Shown here: positions 26,944-34,901 of the stretch, one piece after another
Layout: each line of letters begins with the position of its first letter
How positions within the stretch are numbered: position 1 is the first letter of the stretch
Assembly (NCBI RefSeq): GCF_004138325.1
Contig: NZ_SBLB01000002.1
Span: forward strand, 248,001 to 312,000
From: Spirosoma sordidisoli
Lineage (GTDB): Bacteria > Bacteroidota > Bacteroidia > Cytophagales > Spirosomataceae
Direction: 5' to 3'
DNA length: 64,000 bases
Notes under the pieces: generated by a model
Databases searched by the model: none
Seen by the model: only the letters and a program-made list of their open reading frames with translations
Told to the model about the DNA's origin: nothing
Translations under genes and position numbers: made by a program

Positions 26944-27586
26944 TCGGTTACTGGCCCGGCGGATCCGGCTGTCATACGGTATTACCGTTTGCAACGAAGC
27001 GGTGGAGTTGGAACGGCTGATTCTGTTTTTGCTGCTTCATAAAGATGCGCACGATCAAATCGTCGTGTTGCAGGATACTACCGAGCCTGACTCGTGGGTT
27101 ACGGACGTACTCGACCGATACCAGAATCAGATCAGTGTCCTGACCGCGCGGCTCGGCGGGGACTTCGCGACCTTTAAGAATACCCTGATTTCGATGGCGT
27201 CGGGCGATTATCTGTTTCAGATCGATGCAGACGAACTGCCCGGTAAACCCCTGCTTCGTTCGCTGAAAGGCATACTGCGAAAGCATCCGCAGGCCGACTG
27301 CCTGGCTGTTCCCCGGATCAACCTGGTCAGGGGACTGACGCCCGAGTGGATAGCGGCCTGGCAGTGGCAGGTGGATGAGCAGGGGCGGATCAACTACCCC
27401 GATTACCAGCTGCGGATCTTCCGGCTGAACCAGATAATACGGTGGAAAAATAAAGTACATGAAGAACTCGCCGGGTACCAGCACTGCCATTTCCTGCCTG
27501 CCGACACCGATGCGTACTGTCTGCTACACCGGAAAGACATCGATCGGCAGAAAAAGCAGAACGACTTTTACCAGTCGCTCGGATGA
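26936..27586 (+). CDS. Short GT2-like glycosyltransferase
   Basis: 216 aa. The GT-A core is recognisable: SYGITVCNEAVELERLILFL (about 12-31), IVVLQDTTEPDSW (about 41), and the metal-binding DxD-type FQIDADELPG (about 94). Downstream, YQLRIFRLNQIIRWKNKVHE (about 160) is a typical acceptor-side motif of small bacterial family 2 enzymes. The start overlaps the end of the preceding GT2 gene by 8 bp. The donor and acceptor are unknown. It belongs to the surface-glycan block. Confidence 0.8.
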   Translation: MLDRLLARRIRLSYGITVCNEAVELERLILFLLLHKDAHDQIVVLQDTTEPDSWVTDVLDRYQNQISVLTARLGGDFATFKNTLISMASGDYLFQIDADELPGKPLLRSLKGILRKHPQADCLAVPRINLVRGLTPEWIAAWQWQVDEQGRINYPDYQLRIFRLNQIIRWKNKVHEELAGYQHCHFLPADTDAYCLLHRKDIDRQKKQNDFYQSLG

Positions 27587-27643
27587 GCCGGGGTTAACTC
27601 ATGAACTCTGGCGGTAGCCGGGGTTATCGCTTAGCTTTGTCAT

Positions 27644-28903
27644 ATGAAAAAAATAGCGTTTGTTGTGCAGCGTTACGGCGTGGAGGTCAACGGAGGAGCC
27701 GAGTACTACTGCCGGATTATGGCCGAACGACTGGCAAATACCTATGAAGTGGATGTGCTGACAAGCTGTGCGCTGGAGTACGTCACCTGGGCCAACTGGT
27801 ACCCCGCCGAGACGGTGATGATCAATGGAGTACGGGTACACCGGTTTGCGACCAAACACGAACGGCTGGTTAAACAGGCCGCCCGGGCAGAACACAAACT
27901 CAAAAAATGGTCAAGGCCGGAAGAGTGGCAGGGGCTGGCCCGGCTCCGGATGTGGGCCCGGGCGCTGGTGGGTAAGAGCCTCCGCCGGTACAGCCGTCTG
28001 TGGGCCGAATACCAGGGTCCTTATACGCCCGACCTGATCGATTACCTGAAGCGCAACCACCAGCAGTACGACGCGTTGATCTTCATCACCTACCTCTATT
28101 ACCCCACTATTGCCGGGCTGAACGTTGCCCCCCAGAAGTCTATTTTTATTCCCACGGCCCACGACGAGGTGCCGATTTACCTGCCGGTGTTCGGGCCGCT
28201 CTTCCAGAAACCCCGCGCCATCCTGTTTTTGACGCCCGCCGAGCGGAGCTTCGTGCATCAGCTGTTCCGGAACGAGTCGATCCGGAATGATGTGGTAGGG
28301 GTGGGGATTGAACCCGCCCGCGCCCTGTCGGACAAGTCGGTAAGTGAGATACTCAACCTCGGCGAACCGGGCTCTCCAGCGGCCCAGGACGGTGTCGATT
28401 ACCTGCTTTACATTGGGCGAATCGACACGGCAAAAGGGTGCGATACGATGTTTGAGTTTTTCAGGCAGTATAAAGAGGCACATCCGTCTCCGCTGAAGCT
28501 CGTGCTGGTTGGGCAGGCGTTCATGCCTATACCGGATCACCCCGACATACGGCCCGTTGGCTTCGTTGATGAACCGACCAAAGCCACATTGCTCCAGCAC
28601 GCCAAAGCGCTCGTGATGCCGTCGCCCTACGAAAGTCTGTCGATGGTAACCCTGGAAAGTTTTGCCGTCGGTATTCCTGTCATTGCCACGGCCGAATGCG
28701 CCGTGCTGCGTGATCATATAGTCGGCAGCCGGGCAGGCCTGTTGTTCCGCAGTTACGAGGAGTTCGGCCAGGCGGTTGACCAGATTCTGACGCAGGATTC
28801 CGCAGAGATGGCCAACAATGGGCGGGCCTATGTCAACCAGTACTACACCTGGAAAAACGTACTGGCCACGTTTGACGAAGCTGTCAAGTACGTGGCCAGC
28901 TGA
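27644..28903 (+). CDS. GT4-family glycosyltransferase
   Basis: 419 aa with a GT-B fold. The N-terminal Rossmann part opens with IAFVVQRYGVEVNGGAEYY, typical of GT4 enzymes. The C-terminal donor-binding part has YLLYIGRIDTAKGCDTMFEF (about 258) and the E-x7-E motif in YESLSMVTLESFAVGIPVIA (about 327). It probably adds a sugar to a lipid-linked or surface glycan. Its 3' end faces the ABC exporter gene, and the 49-bp gap plus the exporter's last codons form a perfect palindrome. Confidence 0.88.
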   Translation: MKKIAFVVQRYGVEVNGGAEYYCRIMAERLANTYEVDVLTSCALEYVTWANWYPAETVMINGVRVHRFATKHERLVKQAARAEHKLKKWSRPEEWQGLARLRMWARALVGKSLRRYSRLWAEYQGPYTPDLIDYLKRNHQQYDALIFITYLYYPTIAGLNVAPQKSIFIPTAHDEVPIYLPVFGPLFQKPRAILFLTPAERSFVHQLFRNESIRNDVVGVGIEPARALSDKSVSEILNLGEPGSPAAQDGVDYLLYIGRIDTAKGCDTMFEFFRQYKEAHPSPLKLVLVGQAFMPIPDHPDIRPVGFVDEPTKATLLQHAKALVMPSPYESLSMVTLESFAVGIPVIATAECAVLRDHIVGSRAGLLFRSYEEFGQAVDQILTQDSAEMANNGRAYVNQYYTWKNVLATFDEAVKYVAS

Positions 28904-28916
28904 ACCCGCTGGTTTC

Positions 28917-28980
28917 GAACACCCTGCAGGAGGTACTCCAGTAGCAGCGCTGCTACTGGAGTACCTCCTGCAGGGTGTTC
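28917..28980. repeat. 64-bp perfect palindrome spanning the 3' end of the ABC exporter gene and the convergent junction
   Basis: Two 32-bp arms are exact reverse complements with no spacer; the axis lies between 28948 and 28949. The right arm contains the last nine codons and stop of the exporter (NTLQEVLQ end). The left arm is a second copy of that coding end in the opposite direction, placed 13 bp after the GT4 stop codon. It can act as a bidirectional terminator hairpin, although it lacks long T tracts. Its origin looks like a templated inverted duplication. Confidence 0.9.
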
Positions 28981-30791
28981 AGACGTTTATAGACACTGTC
29001 GGTGCGGCTGATCAGGTCGTAGTGGTTGCCGCGTTCCACGATCTCGCCGTCTTCCATGATCAGGATTTCGTCGGCTTCCCGGATCGTGCTGAGCCGGTGG
29101 GCAATGACCAGTGTAGTGCGGCCTTCCATGAGGTTGTCCAGCGCTTCCTGCACCGATTTTTCCGACTCGACATCCAGGGCCGAGGTGGCTTCGTCCAGGA
29201 TGAGGATCGACGGTTTTTTGAACACCGCCCGGGCAATACTAAGCCGCTGGCGCTGCCCCCCGCTCAGCCGTACCCCCCGGTCTCCGATGTTGGTGTTGTA
29301 GCCGTCTTCGGTTTCCATAATAAAGGCGTGGGCGTTAGCCACCTTGGCCGCGGCAATAACATCTTCCAGGCGGGCGTCGGGCTGACCGAGGGCAATGTTA
29401 TTGAAGATCGTGTCATTGAAGAGGATAATCTCCTGGGTTACGAAACTCATCTGCCGGCGCAGCGAATCCATGGTGTAGTCGCTGACCTCTACGCCATCGA
29501 TGGTAACGCTGCCCTGGGTAGGTTCGTAGAAGCGGGGAATCAGGTCAGCGATGGTCGACTTGCCAACGCCCGATGGCCCTACTAGCGCGATTTTCCGGCC
29601 TTTCTCCATCCGGAAGCTGATGTTTTTCAGCACGGGCTTGTCGCCATACTGAAAGCTGACATTCTCGAAGACAACGTCGCGCCGGAACTGATCCAGGGTC
29701 AGGGCGTTCGGTTTGTCTTCAATCTCGATTGGTTTGTCGAGCAGTTCCAGAATGCGCTCGCCAGCCGCCTGTCCCTGCTGAATGTTCGTCAGGGCAACGA
29801 CGATGGCTTTGGCGGGCCGAATGATCTGCGAGAAAATAGCGATGAACGCAATGAATGAGCTGGCCTGCAGGTTACTCGTGCTGTTGAGTACCAGACTGCC
29901 TCCGTATACCAGGATACACGCCACCACGAATACCCCCGACGCTTCGGAAAAAGCTGGCGCCAGTTCCCGGCGCTTGAACCCTTCCAGACTGGCTTTCCGG
30001 TAGAAATCATTTTCGACACTGAACCGCCGAAGAATGAACGGCGTCGCGTTGAAGGAGCGAATGATGCGCATCCCCATCAGCGTTTCGTCCATCAGCGTGA
30101 GCATCCGGCCCATCGACGACTGAACGTCCTGCGCTTCTTTCTTGAGTCGTTTGGTAACGGCGGCAATCCCGACTGCCGACACCGGAATGATAACGAGCGT
30201 GAACAGCATCAGCTTGGCCGAAATCATGAACAGCGCCACAAAATAGCCGATCAACATGTACGGCTCCTTGAAAACGACCTCGATTGAACTGCCGGCTACG
30301 CTTTCAATGGCGTAGACATCGCCGTTGAGCCGCGACAGCAGATCGCCTTTGTGCTCTTTGGTGAAATAACCCAGGTGCAGGTGGTTGATTTTCTCGAACA
30401 ACGCTTCGCGCAGGCGTTTGACCAGCAGGGTTCGGGCACCCAGCAGACACTGTTGGGCCAGAAACCGGAAAAAGTTGGTCATGACCACGGCTACCACGAT
30501 CATTCCCGCCAGGAAATAAAGCGCGTGAACCGGATTCGTGGTCTTGAACTGATAAATCAGGTGGTAAAAAATATCCTTGAAGTAATTGCCGGAGATATGA
30601 AAGTCCGGCATCGACGCGTACTTGGCCGCGTCGGCCGTGTTGATCGGGTCGAACAGGAAATTGAGCAGCGGGATAATCAACGCAAACTGAAAGACGTTGA
30701 AAAACACACTGATAATGGTAAAGAAGAAGAAGGGGATAATAAATTTTCCATAAGGCCTGGCGTAGGCCATCAGCCGTTTATAAACTTTCAT
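28953..30791 (-). CDS. ABC exporter half-transporter, MsbA-like (permease + ATPase)
   Basis: 612 aa. Residues about 1-330 form six transmembrane helices (FIIPFFFFTIISVFFNVFQF, ALYFLAGMIVVAVVMTNFF, LMLFTLVIIPVSAVGIAAV). Residues about 365-605 are the ATPase: Walker A VGPSGVGKST, signature LSGGQRQRLSIARA, Walker B SILILDEATSALD and the H-loop VIAHRLST. It works as a homodimer in the inner membrane, probably exporting a lipid-linked glycan or lipid made by the surrounding glycosyltransferases. It follows a GT4 gene on the same strand after 73 bp. The last codons lie inside the palindrome at 28917-28980. Confidence 0.92.
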   Translation of the reverse strand: MKVYKRLMAYARPYGKFIIPFFFFTIISVFFNVFQFALIIPLLNFLFDPINTADAAKYASMPDFHISGNYFKDIFYHLIYQFKTTNPVHALYFLAGMIVVAVVMTNFFRFLAQQCLLGARTLLVKRLREALFEKINHLHLGYFTKEHKGDLLSRLNGDVYAIESVAGSSIEVVFKEPYMLIGYFVALFMISAKLMLFTLVIIPVSAVGIAAVTKRLKKEAQDVQSSMGRMLTLMDETLMGMRIIRSFNATPFILRRFSVENDFYRKASLEGFKRRELAPAFSEASGVFVVACILVYGGSLVLNSTSNLQASSFIAFIAIFSQIIRPAKAIVVALTNIQQGQAAGERILELLDKPIEIEDKPNALTLDQFRRDVVFENVSFQYGDKPVLKNISFRMEKGRKIALVGPSGVGKSTIADLIPRFYEPTQGSVTIDGVEVSDYTMDSLRRQMSFVTQEIILFNDTIFNNIALGQPDARLEDVIAAAKVANAHAFIMETEDGYNTNIGDRGVRLSGGQRQRLSIARAVFKKPSILILDEATSALDVESEKSVQEALDNLMEGRTTLVIAHRLSTIREADEILIMEDGEIVERGNHYDLISRTDSVYKRLNTLQEVLQ

Positions 30792-30864
30792 TCGTTGATC
30801 GTAACGTGTTAACTCTCTATGCTATGGCAGCCTGGAGAAATCTGGCTGGATCGCAGGTTGTATT

Positions 30865-31920
30865 TTATCCGAGCAAAGACCGGTAAACGTCCAGATACTT
30901 CCGGGCCGCGTCTTCCCAATTGAACGTAGCGCTGTAGGCTTTCATTGCTTCCTGGATGCGGCTGCCGGCCTTTCGGTAGTGCAGCATACCGGACTGAAAA
31001 TCATCGTGCATGTTGTCGAAATCCTGAAAGTAGAAGGCCAGATCTTTGCCAATTTCCGTCATGGCGGTGTGTTTCGACAGAAAAACAGGCTTGCCTACGG
31101 ACATCGCTTCGGTGATGGGCAAACCAAATCCTTCGGCCAGCGACGGCATCACCAGCGCCTGGCAATTATGATAATACCAGGACTTCTCACCTTCCGTCAC
31201 CTCGTTGATCAGGTGCGTACGGTCGTCGACGTTTAGTTCAGACGCCTGCTGCCGGATGTAATTCGCGTAGGATTTATCCTCGTGCCGACCTGCCAGTACC
31301 AGCTCCATGGACGGATTGCTTTGCAGCAGGGGTAAAATCTGATGCTGGTTTTTTTTGCGGGCAATGGCGCCGATGTTGAACAGAAACGGAACGGCGGGGC
31401 GGTATGACTTTTCTTCCAGAACCGGCTTGGTCAGGCCGTTGGTGCCGTTATAGATCACGTGTACAGCCCGGTTGCCGACGTCGCAGTGGGTTAGCACGTC
31501 GTTGCGCGTGAATTCGGAAATGCACACGATGGCGTCGCTCCGGTTGATGTTCTCCTGCAGATGACTGAGGCAGCGGGCTTTTTTACTGGCCGACTTGTCT
31601 TCGTAGAGAAAATTCAGGTCGTGGATGGTCAGTAGTACTTTGATCTTCCGGTTCCGGCGCGGCAGGTAGTTCGAGTTCTGATAGGTGCAGTGCCACAACT
31701 GATACTGGCTGACCGATGGCATGAAGAACTTCTGCAACGATTGCTGCGGCAGGATGGGTACCGACGGGCCAAAGCTGGCGGCTACCCGGTTAGGAATGAA
31801 GACGGCTATTTTTTCACGGCTGCTATTTTGCAAAAGGGCCTTCCCCAGATTGAGACAAAAGTAGTACAGTCCGGTGTTGATGTACTTCATTCGCTCGCAG
31901 TCGAAGATGATTTGGTTCAT
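30865..31920 (-). CDS. GT4-family glycosyltransferase, paralogue A
   Basis: 351 aa from ATG 31920. The frame is open for six more codons, but homology with the divergent paralogue begins at MNQIIFDCERMKY, so I chose this start. Shared segments include VLLTIHDLN, RSDAIVCISEFTR and VHVIYNG, with the donor-site E-x7-E motif in AEGFGLPITEAMSVGKPVF (about 275). The GT-B enzyme probably acts on the cytoplasmic face of the membrane. It lies 73 bp upstream of the ABC exporter on the same strand, suggesting synthesis coupled to export. Confidence 0.88.
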   Translation of the reverse strand: MNQIIFDCERMKYINTGLYYFCLNLGKALLQNSSREKIAVFIPNRVAASFGPSVPILPQQSLQKFFMPSVSQYQLWHCTYQNSNYLPRRNRKIKVLLTIHDLNFLYEDKSASKKARCLSHLQENINRSDAIVCISEFTRNDVLTHCDVGNRAVHVIYNGTNGLTKPVLEEKSYRPAVPFLFNIGAIARKKNQHQILPLLQSNPSMELVLAGRHEDKSYANYIRQQASELNVDDRTHLINEVTEGEKSWYYHNCQALVMPSLAEGFGLPITEAMSVGKPVFLSKHTAMTEIGKDLAFYFQDFDNMHDDFQSGMLHYRKAGSRIQEAMKAYSATFNWEDAARKYLDVYRSLLG

Positions 31921-32080
31921 AACGGAATCGCTTTTCAACGTTGATAAGCTGAACAGAAAAGTTTGGAACGGGCGTCATGACGAAAAATAAACGTGTACCT
32001 GTAGGAGTTCATCAAGCATGACGCATCGTTCAGAAGTGATGAGTCTTAAAGCTGGTAGAAGGGTTGGAAGACAGCCGAAG

Positions 32081-32109
32081 GAAAAAAGGCCGCATTAGAA
32101 TAGCGGCCT
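32081..32109 (-). terminator. Leftward intrinsic-terminator-like hairpin between divergent glycosyltransferases
   Basis: Arms AGGCCGC (32087-32093) and GCGGCCT (32103-32109) enclose a 9-nt loop. On the minus strand the hairpin is followed by TTTTTTCC, a good U-tract. No minus-strand gene lies upstream of it, since the next gene rightwards starts on the plus strand at 32180. It may be a leader attenuator of paralogue A or the end of an antisense or small transcript. Confidence 0.6.
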
Positions 32110-32179
32110 AACCTCCATAATGTTGCATTTTTTACGAAAATCTGATTGTAAGCACCCTGCACCCCCGCAGCTCGACCGT

Positions 32180-33250
32180 ATGTCTCGAATTATATTGGAT
32201 TGCGACCTGATGAAGTATTCACATTCCGGGTTGTATCAGTACTGCCAGCAACTTGGCGATCACGTTAATCAGTTGCCAGCCGTTGATGGCTCGCCATCCC
32301 TGTACATGTATCTGCCGCCCCGCCGGAAACTTGAACTCAGTCCCAAACCGTATCACCTCATTGAGCAACGATGGCACAGGCTGGTTCAGCCGTTTCTGAA
32401 AGACTGTCGGGTGTGGCATGCTCCGTTTCAGTCCGGTCGGATTTTACCCGGTAAAACGCGTTATCCGGCTATCAGGGTGCTGCTGACCATCCATGACCTG
32501 AACGTACTCCACGAGGGCAAGCCCCAGGCTGTACAGCAGAAGAGCCTGGCGCATACGCAGTCGCTGATTGACCGCAGCGATGCTATTGTCTGTATTTCTG
32601 AATTTACCCGGAGCGACGTGCTGACTCACTGTAACGTCGGTGACAAGCCCGTTCACGTGATCTATAACGGCGTTGACCCGCTAACGGAGCCGATACAGGC
32701 GCCCGTGGCGTACCGACCTGCCCGTCCGTTTCTGCTGGGCATCGGGTACCAGAACCGGAAAAAAAATTACCATGTGCTGCTGCCTTTACTCCAGTCGAAC
32801 CCGGAGCTGGAGTTGCTGCTGGTCGGTCATCACGACGATCCGGCTTATGTCGGTCAGGTGCGGCAGCTGGCCCAAAACCTGGGGGTTAGCGATCGGCTGC
32901 ACCTGCCGGGAACGGTCTCCGAAGCCGATAAAGCCTGGTATCTGAGGCACTGCCAGGCGTTTCTGCACCCCTCCCTGGCAGAGGGGTTCGGGCTGCCCGT
33001 TATCGAGGCCATGCGGTTCGGGAAGCCGGTGTTTCTCTCAACGGCCACCTCGCTGCCCGAGATCGGTGGGGAAGCGGCCTTCTATTTTCCCAGCTTTGAG
33101 GCCACAGTGGTGCAGGCGGTGTTTGAACAGGGCATGCATACCTACACCCATACGCCGATGGCCGACGCTATTGTCCGGCATGCCGAACGATTTACCTGGC
33201 AAGAAAGCGCCCGCCAGTACGTAGCCGTATATCAGTCGCTGATGAACTGA
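32180..33250 (+). CDS. GT4-family glycosyltransferase, paralogue B
   Basis: 356 aa from ATG 32180. An upstream in-frame ATG at 32120 would add 20 residues absent from the paralogue, so MSRIILDCDLMKY is preferred. It shares long segments with paralogue A: VLLTIHDLN, RSDAIVCISEFTR, DVLTHC and PLLQSNPELEL. The donor-site motif is AEGFGLPVIEAMRFGKPVF (about 275). It is head-to-head with paralogue A, a product of an inverted duplication or of duplication plus inversion. Role in surface glycan assembly is inferred from context. Confidence 0.88.
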   Translation: MSRIILDCDLMKYSHSGLYQYCQQLGDHVNQLPAVDGSPSLYMYLPPRRKLELSPKPYHLIEQRWHRLVQPFLKDCRVWHAPFQSGRILPGKTRYPAIRVLLTIHDLNVLHEGKPQAVQQKSLAHTQSLIDRSDAIVCISEFTRSDVLTHCNVGDKPVHVIYNGVDPLTEPIQAPVAYRPARPFLLGIGYQNRKKNYHVLLPLLQSNPELELLLVGHHDDPAYVGQVRQLAQNLGVSDRLHLPGTVSEADKAWYLRHCQAFLHPSLAEGFGLPVIEAMRFGKPVFLSTATSLPEIGGEAAFYFPSFEATVVQAVFEQGMHTYTHTPMADAIVRHAERFTWQESARQYVAVYQSLMN

Positions 33251-33335
33251 AAAGCCGGATGGTGTTATATTTTGTTCGAGCCGACCTGTACGTAGCGCGT
33301 AGTCGCTAACTTGTCATTACAAGACTTCTAAGTGT

Positions 33336-33836
33336 ATGCTGGAAACGGAGCGGTTAAACCTGGGTGAGCTGTCGACAGACGACGCGCCCTTTATCGTTGA
33401 ACTCCTCAACACGCCTGCCTGGCTGGAATTCATTGGGGATCGGGGTGTCAGAACGGTTGCCGATGCCGAAGCATACATTCAGAACGGTCCGGTGGCCAGT
33501 TATCGGCGGCTGGGTTTTGGGCTGTATCTGGTTCGGCTGAAGGAAAGCCGGCAACCCATCGGCCTGTGTGGCCTGCTGAAGCGGGAAACCCTGGACGATG
33601 TAGACATCGGGTTTGCGTATCTGCCGACCTATACCCGACAGGGATACGGCTTCGAAGCGGCATCGGCCGTTATTACCTATGCCCGCACGACGCTAAAGCT
33701 AACCCGGATCGTGGCCATTACGGCGCCCCACAACCAGCCCTCGATCAACCTGCTCAGTCGATTGGGGTTCCGCTACGAAGCGACCCACACGCTGCCCGGC
33801 CAAACCGGACCCTCGATGCTATTTGGTCTCAGCTAA
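33336..33836 (+). CDS. GNAT-family N-acetyltransferase, RimJ/RimL-like
   Basis: 166 aa. The opening MLETERLNLGELSTDDAPFI is the usual RimJ/RimL-type start. The acetyl-CoA pyrophosphate loop is in YTRQGYGFEAASAVITYA (about 95-112), followed by NQPSINLLSRLGFRYEA (about 128-144), a strong family hallmark. It transfers an acetyl group to an amine of a small molecule, peptide or amino sugar. The target cannot be read from the sequence. Its position beside glycosyltransferases allows an amino-sugar role, but most such genes are stand-alone. Confidence 0.88.
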   Translation: MLETERLNLGELSTDDAPFIVELLNTPAWLEFIGDRGVRTVADAEAYIQNGPVASYRRLGFGLYLVRLKESRQPIGLCGLLKRETLDDVDIGFAYLPTYTRQGYGFEAASAVITYARTTLKLTRIVAITAPHNQPSINLLSRLGFRYEATHTLPGQTGPSMLFGLS

Positions 33837-33861
33837 CGAAACCCTTTTCTTCTTTTCTCCT

Positions 33862-34320
33862 ATGAACGCTCAACGAGTAATCAGCCTCGCCCTGGTCGGA
33901 CTGACTGTCTGGCTGAACCCGGGTTGTCAGAAAAATCCCGTGCCCCCCGGTGGTATCGGAACCTACCTGGTCGGCCAGTGGCTGCTCACTAAAAAGGTTA
34001 CCCCAGCGGATACGACCGCCTTTGGAAGTCTGGGTGGACAGGTGCTCGAAGTGGGCAACGATACCCGGCGTAATTTTCTGTCCATCAGTCAGGGCGGCAG
34101 TGAGCAGCTACGCCTTTTTGAAACTCGCCGGGTCACAAACGAGAATGCCTATACCGTGGATCTCTATTACGGCAACGGGCAAATGCTGCGGTTCTTTCTG
34201 AGACAAACCTATCAGAACGGCGCTCCACAGGGCGTACACAACATTCAGGTAACGCCGTTCATAAAAGGATATGCGGCCGTTTTCGATACCGTCCGCTACC
34301 ACTACGAGCGGCTCCGGTAG
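33862..34320 (+). CDS. Small predicted lipoprotein of unknown function
   Basis: 152 aa from ATG 33862, which I prefer to an in-frame ATG at 33823 inside the end of the preceding gene because the signal sequence begins there. The lipobox is LNPGC (Cys22). The mature part (GTYLVGQWLLTKKV, GGQVLEVGN, GSEQLRLFETRRV, VHNIQVTPFIKGYAAVF) is beta-rich and of a size compatible with a lipocalin-like or small beta-barrel fold. I do not recognise a family. It lies 25 bp after the acetyltransferase stop. Confidence 0.7.
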   Translation: MNAQRVISLALVGLTVWLNPGCQKNPVPPGGIGTYLVGQWLLTKKVTPADTTAFGSLGGQVLEVGNDTRRNFLSISQGGSEQLRLFETRRVTNENAYTVDLYYGNGQMLRFFLRQTYQNGAPQGVHNIQVTPFIKGYAAVFDTVRYHYERLR

Positions 34321-34436
34321 GTCGGCTGGTTCGACAGGTTGCCGCGTCGTCGTTATGGTGGTGCTTCAGGAGACGGGTAAGGTGGTCGATTGGGCGCAGG
34401 CTGCCGGAGGGGGCGCTTCGTTTGTGAGGGGGACCA

Positions 34437-34883
34437 TTGTGGCTGAACGAGGGGACAAACTACCGAAAACAGACGCATACCTCGTATGTTTGGCTCATGA
34501 ACTCACGCATACGGCCTGAGTCACTTGACTCATCACCCTATAAAGAACTGATTCAGACCCTGGCGTATCGATGGGTCAGTTCTGACCGCCCCGCCGAAGG
34601 GCTGGTCTATCAGGATTATACGAATACCCTCCGCACGTTGCTGCTGACCACCCAGAGCCCCGAGCAGACCACCGCCATCGTTACGGCGGTGCTGAATCAG
34701 GCCGTGGCGCTCAACAAAACATCGGCCTGGATTGAGCAGGAGCTGAAATTTGAGGGCATGCTCAGCGGAGTCGACCGGGCCGACTTCCTGCGGCTCGACC
34801 TGCAACAGGCGGGCGACGTCGACGACAGCCTGCTCGATATGTATAACGAACGAATCAACCGATTTTCTGCCGACGGGGTGTAG
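34437..34883 (+). CDS. Hypothetical protein, possibly the 3' remnant of a decayed gene
   Basis: Up to 148 aa, beginning at a TTG; the first ATG is at 34497 (128 aa). Residues from DSSPYKELIQTLAYRWV to the end have a well-behaved, alpha-helical, coding-like composition. The first 20 residues (WLNEGTNYRKQTHTSYVWL) are less convincing. A frame open at 34271-34519 overlaps it and could hold displaced upstream coding sequence, which would fit a frameshifted gene. No family is recognised. The stop lies 18 bp from the convergent histidine kinase stop. Confidence 0.4.
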   Translation: MWLNEGTNYRKQTHTSYVWLMNSRIRPESLDSSPYKELIQTLAYRWVSSDRPAEGLVYQDYTNTLRTLLLTTQSPEQTTAIVTAVLNQAVALNKTSAWIEQELKFEGMLSGVDRADFLRLDLQQAGDVDDSLLDMYNERINRFSADGV

Positions 34884-34901
34884 CGCAGCAGTCGCCGTTG
34901 T

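Noticed and set aside
27632..27639. TAGCTTTG as a Bacteroidota -7 promoter element for the GT4 gene
   Set aside because: It matches TAnnTTTG but lies only 5 bp before the start codon, and no -33 TTG-type element is at the right distance.
34495..34519. HELTH as a zinc metallopeptidase site
   Set aside because: It falls at the very end of a short open frame with a stop two codons later. No further zinc ligand follows, and the competing frame looks more coding.
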